In this document: positions 45,354 through 53,948 of the stretch, piece by piece | Position numbering within the stretch: the stretch's first letter is position 1 | How the letters are laid out: every line of letters begins with the position of its first letter | Assembly (NCBI GenBank): GCA_030684395.1 | Contig: JAUXTT010000008.1 | Span: 124,001 to 188,000 of the forward strand | Reading direction: 5' to 3' | Length of the DNA: 64,000 bases | From: Bacteroidota bacterium | Lineage (GTDB): Bacteria; Bacteroidota; Bacteroidia; B-17B0; Aurantibacillaceae | Made by a program: the position numbers and the translations under genes | Notes under the pieces: generated by a model | Told to the model about the DNA's origin: nothing | Seen by the model: only the letters and a program-made list of their open reading frames with translations | The model's database searches: none

Positions 45354-47447
45354 CTAATTAGATTTTATTCTGCTAAACACAATGTATATAGTAAACAACT
45401 GCAATAGACCTTCATAGTTATCTTTCCATTCTGCATTGTACACTCCAACTTCTTCCAATTCAGGAATTAACTGAGAGGCTAGCAATTCGAGGTATTCGCT
45501 GGTAATGTTACCTTTTATGGTAACCAATAATCTACTATCAGTATAATCAACATTCAGATTTATAGTTTCAACCCGTGACAGTTTCTCTAATAATGGTTCG
45601 ATGTTAACATTGTTGTAAAAGCTAAGTTTAAGACCTAATTCCGGTTCAACATCCAATTTTAAAGGGTCTAGTTGGTTCGAACTAAAAAAGCTTACGATTA
45701 TATCTGCATTATCTGATTGCGAACGAATATATTTCAACGAATCCTCCTCGCGTTTTTTTAGCTGTTCAAGAACCTGCTCCGGAGCATAACCTCTCTTTGC
45801 CACATCACGCTTAACTTTCCACCAAACCCTAAGGTTCTCTTCCGGTTCCATAAAAATTTTCAAGTCATAAACATCCGAATGATTTTTGAGATAAAATGAA
45901 TGCAACCCTTCAAATATGACCAGTTTATTCGACTTTATAAATTGTGGTAAAGTAAACTTCCCTGTATTATGATCATAAAAGCTTCTTTTAATTCCCCTAC
46001 CTGTTTTTAAACTCCTCGCCTGATCAATATCCTCATGTAACTTATTTGCTCTTGGATCTAAATGTGTGTAATTATTCCAGTTCTCATTACCACGTTCCCA
46101 TTTATGCATATCATCTCCGCGGATAACGCTTGTATTTTGTAATTCAAAAATGGAAGTAAGTGAATTACTTAACGTAGACTTACCTGCAGCCGAGTCTCCG
46201 CCAATACCTATTAAATATGATTGCGACAAAAACTTAGTTTGTATATTATTATGAATTCCCTTTTTGAAAACCAAGTATCCAAAAATAATAAGTGTGGTTT
46301 GCAATATGGTAAAGGTGATATCCAGAAATTTAGGGTTATCAAGAAATGACAATTGAATTCCTAAATTTATTTTACCGAAATTAAAAGAAGTCAAATAATC
46401 TGAATTAGGAACTAATCCGAAATAAACGAAATACAATAGTGATACAAGTATTAATAATTGCCTTTCTTCCCGATCTTGTTTAACTGCAAAATAGGTAAGA
46501 AAAGGAATGATCCAGTAGTACCAACCTTGCATAGGAGCAACCATTAATGTTAGAGCCAGAAATGTAAAAGCAAGAAAAAGTATCAATTGATCGCGGTTGA
46601 CAAATTTCATATTAACGTACCAAATCAATAACGAAAAGTACATTGCGGGAATAAAGTATATTTTAAGTGAGTCATTGAAACGATAGAATAAATCAAAAAC
46701 CTGTTGTTGCACAGGGTTGTTGTAGACCATTGATATAAATCCGGCAGATGAAAGATATGGAAGGTTTATCAAAAGAATTGTTCCGGCAAAACATACTACA
46801 GAAATCACACTTTCTTTTAAACTTACATTTTGGGTTCTTAACAAATAAATCACATAAAAAGGGAAAACCAAAATTATGTTGGTTTTGCATCCAATCGCAA
46901 ATGCTAAAAACAAAAACGAAAAAATCCACTTTTGTTTAAACAGAAAATATAATGACGCAAACAGCAACGCAATAGGAATAACATCCAATTGCCCATGGAA
47001 ATAGTTAATATAAATCAATACCGGTGAAAGCCAGTACCATATCAACACTTGTCTCATTTTTGTTTTTAACCACCTGATGAGCGCAAACAATATTGCAAGA
47101 TCGGCTATGAATAACGGAATACGGTAAACAAAGCTCTCAAATGCACTCAGAATACCATCACTCGTGCAAAATGGGGATAAAATAATCCTCGGTATACTAA
47201 ATATCCATAGCATTAATGGTGGATATGGGAATTCATTTCCCTTCCCATTATTTGCAAAATGCTCGTATGGATTTTGAAACCCGCTTGAAACAAAATAATC
47301 TGTAAACGGTGCGAATAAATCTCTTAAAAAGGTGGAGGCAAATAAAAACGATAAAATCAGTTTTATAAAAACTCCCAACCAAAATAACCTCGACTTCATT
47401 AAAGGTAATTTGCTTTTTCCGTACTTATCTTTTAAAATAAATTTCAC
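45354..47447 (-). CDS. Fusion of a GT-C-like membrane domain and a uridine kinase/PRK-like P-loop kinase
   Basis: This 697-residue protein joins two domains rarely seen together. Residues 1 to about 395 have about ten membrane helices and an early acidic loop (FTDYFVSSGFQNPYEHF), as in GT-C glycosyltransferases. From about residue 410 a P-loop kinase begins: GIGGDSAAGKSTL (Walker A, near 414), RGDDMHKW, HLDPRANKLHED, VIFEGLHSFY (Walker B side), then WKVKRDVAKRGYAPEQVL and REEDSLKYIRSQSDNADIIV. That order is characteristic of uridine kinase/phosphoribulokinase relatives. The last ~90 residues are soluble and unassigned. No stop or frameshift lies at the junction (about 46210-46260), so the fusion looks real. 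Substrate unknown. Confidence 0.85.
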   Translation of the reverse strand: MKFILKDKYGKSKLPLMKSRLFWLGVFIKLILSFLFASTFLRDLFAPFTDYFVSSGFQNPYEHFANNGKGNEFPYPPLMLWIFSIPRIILSPFCTSDGILSAFESFVYRIPLFIADLAILFALIRWLKTKMRQVLIWYWLSPVLIYINYFHGQLDVIPIALLFASLYFLFKQKWIFSFLFLAFAIGCKTNIILVFPFYVIYLLRTQNVSLKESVISVVCFAGTILLINLPYLSSAGFISMVYNNPVQQQVFDLFYRFNDSLKIYFIPAMYFSLLIWYVNMKFVNRDQLILFLAFTFLALTLMVAPMQGWYYWIIPFLTYFAVKQDREERQLLILVSLLYFVYFGLVPNSDYLTSFNFGKINLGIQLSFLDNPKFLDITFTILQTTLIIFGYLVFKKGIHNNIQTKFLSQSYLIGIGGDSAAGKSTLSNSLTSIFELQNTSVIRGDDMHKWERGNENWNNYTHLDPRANKLHEDIDQARSLKTGRGIKRSFYDHNTGKFTLPQFIKSNKLVIFEGLHSFYLKNHSDVYDLKIFMEPEENLRVWWKVKRDVAKRGYAPEQVLEQLKKREEDSLKYIRSQSDNADIIVSFFSSNQLDPLKLDVEPELGLKLSFYNNVNIEPLLEKLSRVETINLNVDYTDSRLLVTIKGNITSEYLELLASQLIPELEEVGVYNAEWKDNYEGLLQLFTIYIVFSRIKSN

Positions 47448-48118
47448 TGTTGAGTTTTATAAAATGTACTATTTGCCTTTATATGATATGTTTTAATTCC
47501 AAGCAATTTTGCGCCTTCAATATCCTTTTTCTCACTATCACCTATCATAATAACATCTGACGGATTCAACTTCAGTTTTTCCAATCCCATGTTAAAAATA
47601 TAAGATGCCGGTTTTTCAACTCCTGCCTCTTCCGAGGTAACTATAAAATCAATGTAATTTTCCAGTCCAAGGTGAAGCCATTTTTTTAATTGAATCTGCG
47701 TTGTTAAATCGGTAACGATGCAAGAAGGTATTCTTTTGCTCTTTAATAGTTTTAAAAAATCCTTTGCATCCGAATCTATTTTCATGACAGAAATAAATTC
47801 TGTCCAATAAAGATCCTCCATTTTAAGTACATAAGCTGCATCTGTATGGCCGAAAACCTGCTCGTATTGTTTTTGAAAATAAAGTAATCTCGAATGAGAA
47901 GCTCCTTGTCCGTGAAGATCATTGTGAACCTTACTTCGCGCCGCCTTCCATGTAAGATCAAAATCGACTTCAGAAATTGCGTAATTAGCCCCGGCAAAAA
48001 CTTTACATTTTTCATAAGCAAAGTTATGGCAGATGTCATATGGATACAAAGTATCATCAAGATCCAACAAAACACCTTTTATACCATTTAAATCTATTTC
48101 AGAAAATGTAGTCAGCAT
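47444..48118 (-). CDS. HAD-superfamily phosphatase (YjjG/pyrimidine 5'-nucleotidase-like)
   Basis: This 224-residue protein has HAD motif I LLDLDDTLYPYD (nucleophile D19, acid D21), motif II SCIVTDLTTQ, a conserved Lys in AGVEKPASYIF and motif IV MIGDSEKKDIEGA. The start at 48118 is chosen because an upstream ATG at 48157 would overlap the previous gene by 35 bases, whereas 48118 leaves a four-base gap. The TLYPYD form is typical of nucleotidase-like members. It overlaps the kinase fusion by four bases, so a paired kinase/phosphatase step on the same intermediate is possible. Confidence 0.9.
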   Translation of the reverse strand: MLTTFSEIDLNGIKGVLLDLDDTLYPYDICHNFAYEKCKVFAGANYAISEVDFDLTWKAARSKVHNDLHGQGASHSRLLYFQKQYEQVFGHTDAAYVLKMEDLYWTEFISVMKIDSDAKDFLKLLKSKRIPSCIVTDLTTQIQLKKWLHLGLENYIDFIVTSEEAGVEKPASYIFNMGLEKLKLNPSDVIMIGDSEKKDIEGAKLLGIKTYHIKANSTFYKTQQ

Positions 48119-48122
48119 TTGT

Positions 48123-48695
48123 TTACCAAAGATCGGGGCGTTTTGTGCATACGGCATCTACTTCCATCCCTTTTAGTTTTTGTTTAAATTCATCAATCCT
48201 GCTTAAATCATAACCCTGCAATTCGGGTGAAACAATACATAATTTAAAATGTTTTTTCAAAATAGTGTAATTCTCCCGGTTCAATGGCAGATCATTAAAA
48301 CAGTCAACCCAAACCCAGTTCACTTTTCCGGCAAACCCCAAAACAAAATCCAAAGGCTCATGCTCGGAGAAACGGATTGCAATATCCTTTACCCCTTTTT
48401 TCATGTACTTAATAAGAAAAGGTAAAGAAAGGTCGAGGAAAAAATATTTTTTCACCTGAAATTTATTCATTAGGTCGAGAATCCTTTCTTCCATTCCCTC
48501 TGCTTTGGTATTAAGAATAAGCAAACTGTGTTTATAGTGTTTTAACCATTCTTCAAAATCTTCACCCTCTTTAAATGCATCATGATGAATAATAATTTTA
48601 TCTCCATTCGGACGAAGATCCATTTCTACGCCATACTGAACGGGCGTATCATTTAACTGTTGAATGGTATTTATTCTATGTGCTATTTTTAACAT
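48123..48695 (-). CDS. Short GDPD-like phosphodiesterase
   Basis: This 190-residue protein resembles the glycerophosphodiester phosphodiesterase barrel: H6/R7 in KIAHRIN, E24 and D26 in GVEMDLRPNGD, and H37-H38-D39 in IIIHHDAF, the metal and catalytic set. It is shorter than normal GDPD (about 240) and lacks the typical N-terminal AHRG glycine. There is no signal peptide, so it acts in the cytoplasm. In this module it may hydrolyse a phosphodiester or act on a phosphorylated polyol; specific role unknown. Alternatively it is a PI-PLC-like relative. Confidence 0.78.
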   Translation of the reverse strand: MLKIAHRINTIQQLNDTPVQYGVEMDLRPNGDKIIIHHDAFKEGEDFEEWLKHYKHSLLILNTKAEGMEERILDLMNKFQVKKYFFLDLSLPFLIKYMKKGVKDIAIRFSEHEPLDFVLGFAGKVNWVWVDCFNDLPLNRENYTILKKHFKLCIVSPELQGYDLSRIDEFKQKLKGMEVDAVCTKRPDLW

Positions 48696-48706
48696 GACTA
48701 CGGAAT

Positions 48707-49462
48707 TTACAATTTCTCCAATAGTAATTCAAAAACGCCTTCTCTATCATAATAAGTATCTTTGAAAAAAGACTTTGGCTGCACTTTATCAGGAAATAAA
48801 TTGATCTTCCCTTCACCATTCACTTCCAGCAATTTGAATCCAGCTGCTTCTGCACGTGAAATAAGGTACGCTTTAGAAGTGCAGGTAAGTTTTCCAGGCT
48901 CAGTTTTACCGGTAGCCAAATAGTTAATAGTATTTTCAATTGTTTCTATAGCCATCTGTCGGGGAGAAAAATCGCTTGCAGGATTATGGTCTTCCAACAT
49001 ATTATAGATGTACCATCCAAGTCCGTTTGAATTCAAGTAGAACTTTCCTCCCTTTTTTAACACACGATGCATTTCTGTTAGTGTTTTATTAACGTCGGTA
49101 CAAAGTATAACGCTATAACAAAAAATTGCATCAAATGAATTATCATCAAATGTGGTTTTTTCTATGGAGCCATTTCTTAAATCAATATCGCTTAATTTTA
49201 GTTCATCAAACATTTTTTTCACAGTTTCAAACCTGTTTTGTGCAAACTCAATTCCAGAAACCTTTTTATTCAATTTTGAAAGAGGCAGCATCCACTGGCC
49301 AAAACCAAAACCGGCATCAAGTACGTGATTAAAGTTTTCGAAGCCAATTGCCTTTAATCTATCCAAATAAACTTCGTCTGAAGTTTGCCAAACCCGTCCA
49401 AAAAAACCTTTATCGTTGCCTTGCAACATATCAGCATATTTTTCTATTATCGCTTTATCCAT
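48707..49462 (-). CDS. Class I SAM-dependent methyltransferase (Methyltransf_11-like)
   Basis: This 251-residue protein has SAM motif I VLDAGFGFGQWMLPL near residue 47, motif II VSGIEFAQNRFETV and motif IV FDAIFCYSVILC followed by EMHRVLKKGGKFYLN, the classic UbiE-like pattern. It is the third methyltransferase of the operon. The target is unknown; a sugar hydroxyl or a terminal residue that stops chain growth are both plausible. Confidence 0.92.
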   Translation of the reverse strand: MDKAIIEKYADMLQGNDKGFFGRVWQTSDEVYLDRLKAIGFENFNHVLDAGFGFGQWMLPLSKLNKKVSGIEFAQNRFETVKKMFDELKLSDIDLRNGSIEKTTFDDNSFDAIFCYSVILCTDVNKTLTEMHRVLKKGGKFYLNSNGLGWYIYNMLEDHNPASDFSPRQMAIETIENTINYLATGKTEPGKLTCTSKAYLISRAEAAGFKLLEVNGEGKINLFPDKVQPKSFFKDTYYDREGVFELLLEKL

Positions 49463-49465
49463 AAT

Positions 49466-51049
49466 TTACAGCTTTAATTTTGTCCTATTTATTCTTAATA
49501 AAAGTACACCCAGTTCTTTATCTTCATGCACCAGTTCCGTTACATCTTTTATATCGCCATGTTCAGAAGAAGCTCCGCGATACGCGTCAAACTCTTTGTT
49601 TGTTGTTAGCCAATAATTAAGATCAAAGTGATTTACCATTTCTTTGTAATTGAAATCAGGCATCGGGTAATTTCCAAATGCCAGTTGATGACTTTTTATT
49701 GATTCAATACGGATGCTTTGCATACCTCTTAGAGCAATGTATTTAAAGTTTCCGAAAAAAGCGCCTTTGGTTCTGAAATGAGCTGAAGCATAAACGTTTC
49801 CTTCTATCAGCGGATTTATTTTAGCAAAGAATGTTTTGTATTTATTATAATTGGTGTGTTCAATACGGTATTTTTTAAAGAACTCCACCTGATAAAAAAC
49901 ATAACGGATCAAGCCAATAAAAATCCATGCTGAAATAAAATATACTGCAATTTCTCTATAGCTATAGATGAAGGTAAAAAACAATACCATAGCAAAAGTA
50001 ACCCCGAACTCCAGGTAACGGTAGCTTTCGCCCAAAAAAAGTAACTTTCTGAATAATGTTGCAACAAAGGCAAGCAGGCAACCAAGGGTAAGCATCATTA
50101 CAAAATATGACTCTTTAAGAACAAGTGTTTGAGTATTGAATATGAAAAAATAGCAAAAATAGGACGCAACCAATAAATGAATCGGGCTGTTATAAATATT
50201 AAAATAAATTATCAAACTCTTTAAGTTAAAGCGCAGGGCCAATTTAAACCAGCCTTTGAGGGTTTTAAAATAATCGACAAGTGGGTTCGACAAAAATTTC
50301 CATTTTGCAAGATGAACATGCTGAAAAAATTTAAAATACCATTCGTAATGCCATATACGTGCTACTATCATTTGATGCCCTTTTCTCCAGGTCAACAAAT
50401 AGAATAATAACAAAGAGCCTAAAGGAATCAACGAATACATCCATATTCCTGAGCAAACAATAACAACGCTGCTTAAAAACAAAACCTGTGTGCCAAATAT
50501 GGAAAACAAGATCAACAAAAAACCAAAGATGATAGAAATGCCCAGATACATATAATCACCTGAATTGTAATACAAGTAAAATGCATAATTTATACAAACA
50601 AAAAACAATTGACTTATTACTCTTGAACTACCGTGATATGCTCTGGGACCACTATCATTTCTGAGATAAATAGAATAGGTTGCCAACACTCCGGCAAATA
50701 AACAAAAATATGTTTCATCTATTTCAAGCTGATTCATAAAAGTGAAATACTTAAAGAACCTGTATGCCACATAAATCATCAAGGTGTCGGAAAGAGGACT
50801 AATAAGGATTTCGAAGGCAAGATGCAGTTTTTTAGGAATTAAAATAAAGAGATACATCAAACCATATGGATAACCAAACAATTGTTTCAACACTGCTTTG
50901 GTATAATACTGTGGTGGTACCAATCTATTTTTATAAAGTATATTAATATCCTCGTAATGGCTGTAACCATCATCTGTAATAGCATATGGCAAAACTAACC
51001 TTGGAGTTATTCTTAGTAAGAAAGCTATTGATAAAACAATCCAGATCAC
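49466..51049 (-). CDS. GT-C-like polytopic membrane protein
   Basis: This 527-residue protein has about eleven membrane helices and a soluble tail of about 110 residues (from YRIEHTNYNKYKTFF). The first extracytoplasmic loop carries YAITDDGYSHYEDIN, an acidic motif placed as in GT-C glycosyltransferases. There is no family I can name. It probably transfers a sugar from a lipid-linked donor. It has three- and six-base gaps to its neighbours. Confidence 0.77.
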   Translation of the reverse strand: MIWIVLSIAFLLRITPRLVLPYAITDDGYSHYEDINILYKNRLVPPQYYTKAVLKQLFGYPYGLMYLFILIPKKLHLAFEILISPLSDTLMIYVAYRFFKYFTFMNQLEIDETYFCLFAGVLATYSIYLRNDSGPRAYHGSSRVISQLFFVCINYAFYLYYNSGDYMYLGISIIFGFLLILFSIFGTQVLFLSSVVIVCSGIWMYSLIPLGSLLLFYLLTWRKGHQMIVARIWHYEWYFKFFQHVHLAKWKFLSNPLVDYFKTLKGWFKLALRFNLKSLIIYFNIYNSPIHLLVASYFCYFFIFNTQTLVLKESYFVMMLTLGCLLAFVATLFRKLLFLGESYRYLEFGVTFAMVLFFTFIYSYREIAVYFISAWIFIGLIRYVFYQVEFFKKYRIEHTNYNKYKTFFAKINPLIEGNVYASAHFRTKGAFFGNFKYIALRGMQSIRIESIKSHQLAFGNYPMPDFNYKEMVNHFDLNYWLTTNKEFDAYRGASSEHGDIKDVTELVHEDKELGVLLLRINRTKLKL

Positions 51050-51055
51050 TTCTAT

Positions 51056-52060
51056 CTAAAAATATTGAACAAGTTCAGATTCTTCATTCTTTATCATACA
51101 CTCGGCAACCTTTAATCCGGCAACCTGCAGGTTAATTATAGGTGTCAGACCAACGTATCCTAACGTTTGTGTCATAAATTTAGCAATACCTTTACGCATT
51201 GGATAAACATTGACTCCTTTATTACTTAACAATTCATTATCAATTTCTCCGTACAAGTGTACTACTCCAAATGCATCATTCAGTGAAACTAATTCATCCA
51301 AATCCATGAAACCATTGCTTCCAAAGTATGGTCTTGTTTCATCGTAGTCGCAAACAAAAATAAAATCACATTCTTTGAAACCGTTTAATAGGTCAGTATA
51401 ATTAGTTGTAGTTATAACCCTTTTTGCTCCTGCGCTACGAAATCCTTCACTAACAACATCTCCAAAATGATCGTCGGACCAAACAACAATATTATTCCCG
51501 AAAACTTCGTAACCGGCTTCATGAGCCAACTTAATTGCTAACTGCCCACATGCACCAAACACATTTATATCCGGGTGTTCTTCCCATGTACCGGCAACTT
51601 TGATCTTATTTTTTTGACAATAATCAATGTCTATATCTTCTTTACGAACTTCCCATTTTTCATACATCAAAGGAATAACAACATCCTTTTTTGCTTTTGC
51701 CAAAATTGACTCGTTCAAAGGACGTAAATTTCCTGAGTTTGTTATAATGTCTGCTTCAGCAATAAATTCATCAGGAACAACATTAATTGAGATTTCAATT
51801 TTATTTTCAACACCCAAAGCAGCGGCTATTCTTAAGCATTCTTTCTTAATATCTTCACCTTTACCATACCTAGAGTCCTTTGTTATAGCGCAAACTTTTT
51901 CAGCTCCTGCCAATGCTGCAATAATTGGGGTATAGATATAATAATTACTGCCAACTTCAGTAAGTACAATTTGTCCATCGAGATTCAAACTTAATGTATC
52001 AATTGCCTGATTAATTAATTTTATAGCTCTTTTGGTTTGGTAATCGAACATATTAGTCAA
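51056..52060 (-). CDS. Unknown protein with a Rossmann/NAD-binding-like fold
   Basis: This 334-residue protein is not one I can assign to a named family. It has alternating alpha/beta structure: residues 30-70 hold QIVLTEVGSNYYIYTPIIAAL followed by a long helix. A middle block, KVAGTWEEHPDINVFGACGQLAIKLAHEAGYEVFGN, and FIFVCDYDETRPYFG look like dinucleotide- or ligand-binding parts of dehydrogenase-like folds (compare S-adenosylhomocysteine hydrolase and alanine dehydrogenase). The Gly-rich loop is not canonical. Its start overlaps the upstream AsnB by eight bases, so it may supply or use the carboxyl or amide group acted on there. Function unknown. Confidence 0.7.
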   Translation of the reverse strand: MTNMFDYQTKRAIKLINQAIDTLSLNLDGQIVLTEVGSNYYIYTPIIAALAGAEKVCAITKDSRYGKGEDIKKECLRIAAALGVENKIEISINVVPDEFIAEADIITNSGNLRPLNESILAKAKKDVVIPLMYEKWEVRKEDIDIDYCQKNKIKVAGTWEEHPDINVFGACGQLAIKLAHEAGYEVFGNNIVVWSDDHFGDVVSEGFRSAGAKRVITTTNYTDLLNGFKECDFIFVCDYDETRPYFGSNGFMDLDELVSLNDAFGVVHLYGEIDNELLSNKGVNVYPMRKGIAKFMTQTLGYVGLTPIINLQVAGLKVAECMIKNEESELVQYF

Positions 52061-53948
52061 CCAGTTTTTCTCCGTTTAAAAACAACCTGCACCACATCTC
52101 AAAATTCATAAAACTCCAGATCAATAATCTATGATTAACTCTGTCGTTAATATGTTCATTAACGATCTTCTTCATATAATCCTGATTAATGAATTCGGAA
52201 GAAACCGTTTTTTTGTCCAACAATAATTTTTTCACATAATCTGCATTCTCTCCTCTATACCAGCTTTCATCCGGTGCAGAGAACCCTTGTTTTTTTCTGT
52301 TGATGATTGACTCCGGAATAAAATCCATCATTGCCTTACGTAGCACATTCTTACCATCATCAAACTCCTGGTATTTTGTTCTTCTGGATGAAATATTCTC
52401 ATCCATTTTCTTCATATTATGCAGATTCCCAAGTTTATGTTTTACCGGAATTTTTTGAGCAAAATTAACGAGTTCATTATCTAAAAATGGGAAACGTTCT
52501 TCTAAACCGTTAGCCATCGAAAGCTTGTCTCCAACAAGTAATAAACCCGGCAAAAAAGTTTTTATCTCGAAGTACAAACTGTTATTTATATGTTGTTCGG
52601 GTGTTTCATATTTCAATTTAGGATTGAAGGTGAACACTCTTTCAAAAACTTTTCTTGGCTCATCTAATTTAATTTTAGAATACACCTCATCAGTAAATAG
52701 TTTTGACTTATCATTATCCGATACTAAACGTTGCCAAAAACCATAATAATTATTGAAATATTCTTTTTGATCTAATGATTGAAAAACACGGTAATAACGC
52801 CAAGGATAACCACCATACAATTCATCACCACCAGTTCCCTGCAAACATACTTTTACAAATTTAGATGCAAGTCTGCTTATGTAGTAGTTTGGATAACTCA
52901 TTCCAACTCTCAAATCTTCCAAATGCCATACTACCCGGGGCAATGACCAGGCGAGGTCTCCGGCATTAATTACCTGCTCATAATGTTCGGTTTTGAAATA
53001 ATTAGCCATTAACTCAGCGTCACGTCTTTCATCATAGTTTGCTTCAACTCCTGTAACAGAAGACATATCAAATCCTGCTGTAAAAGTTGTAAGCCTTTTC
53101 ACATGTTTGCTGGCAATTGCTGTTAAGGATCCTGAATCCATTCCTCCGGAAAGATAAGATCCAACAGGAACATCAGAGATCATTTGTTTTGCTACAGCAT
53201 TTTGCAACAAGCGCTCTGTCTCCATTTTCGCATCTTCAAACGACATGGATTCATCTGTTTGCGAAAAATCATAATTCCACCACGAACTGTGTTTTATTGT
53301 ATGAACATTGTTCGTATCAATTTTTACTGTATTTGCAGGAGGTAACATAATTACTCCTTTAAATAAAGTTTGAAAACTAAATAAATTCTGAAAAGTAAAA
53401 TACTCATTCAATGCATCATGATTCAACTCTACCTTAAAGTCGGGATGAGCCATGAATGCTTTTATTTCGGAAGCAAAAAGAATACTCTTTCCGTTCAACC
53501 AATAATACAATGGTTTCACTCCAAATCTATCCCTGCTCAGGTATAATGTTTTTGATGGTTTATGCCATGCAGCAACTGCAAACATACCATCAAATTTTTC
53601 AAAAACTGAAATTCCGTATGCAGCTAATCCTTCTGTAATCACTTCCGTATCCGTTGTAGAAACAAAAGAATGGCCTCTTGATTTTAGTTGTGATTTTAAT
53701 TCCAGGTAATTATAAATACAACCATTAAAAACCACCACCCACTCTCCATTCTTTGATTCCATAGGCTGGGCACCTAAAGAAGAAGTATCCAATATAGCAA
53801 GCCTTCTATGACCAAGAGCAATATTCTCTTCCACATAAAAACCTTCACCATCAGGCCCGCGATGAGCAATATTAGTTGTCATCGCTTTAATGGTATTTAA
53901 CGAAGTGGCTACTCCGTTAATATTAAATATACCGGCTATGCCGCACAT
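52053..53948 (-). CDS. asnB: Asparagine synthase-like glutamine amidotransferase
   Basis: This 631-residue protein begins MCGIAGIFNING with Cys2 as the glutaminase nucleophile, then NIAHRGPDGEGFY, ALGHRRLAI and VVFNGCIYNYLELK. The synthetase domain has SYLSGGMDSGSL near residue 266 and QGTGGDELYGGYPWRYY. It is a complete class II glutamine amidotransferase; in polysaccharide operons the amide probably goes to a sugar acid or related carboxylate instead of aspartate. It abuts the aminotransferase gene without a gap. It differs clearly from the AsnB at 31244, so it likely has a different acceptor. Confidence 0.94.
   Translation of the reverse strand: MCGIAGIFNINGVATSLNTIKAMTTNIAHRGPDGEGFYVEENIALGHRRLAILDTSSLGAQPMESKNGEWVVVFNGCIYNYLELKSQLKSRGHSFVSTTDTEVITEGLAAYGISVFEKFDGMFAVAAWHKPSKTLYLSRDRFGVKPLYYWLNGKSILFASEIKAFMAHPDFKVELNHDALNEYFTFQNLFSFQTLFKGVIMLPPANTVKIDTNNVHTIKHSSWWNYDFSQTDESMSFEDAKMETERLLQNAVAKQMISDVPVGSYLSGGMDSGSLTAIASKHVKRLTTFTAGFDMSSVTGVEANYDERRDAELMANYFKTEHYEQVINAGDLAWSLPRVVWHLEDLRVGMSYPNYYISRLASKFVKVCLQGTGGDELYGGYPWRYYRVFQSLDQKEYFNNYYGFWQRLVSDNDKSKLFTDEVYSKIKLDEPRKVFERVFTFNPKLKYETPEQHINNSLYFEIKTFLPGLLLVGDKLSMANGLEERFPFLDNELVNFAQKIPVKHKLGNLHNMKKMDENISSRRTKYQEFDDGKNVLRKAMMDFIPESIINRKKQGFSAPDESWYRGENADYVKKLLLDKKTVSSEFINQDYMKKIVNEHINDRVNHRLLIWSFMNFEMWCRLFLNGEKLVD

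Noticed and set aside
48119-48157. Upstream start of the HAD gene at 48157
   Set aside because: It would overlap the GDPD-like gene by 35 bases and add residues unlike the HAD N-terminus; the ATG at 48118 fits the family and spacing.
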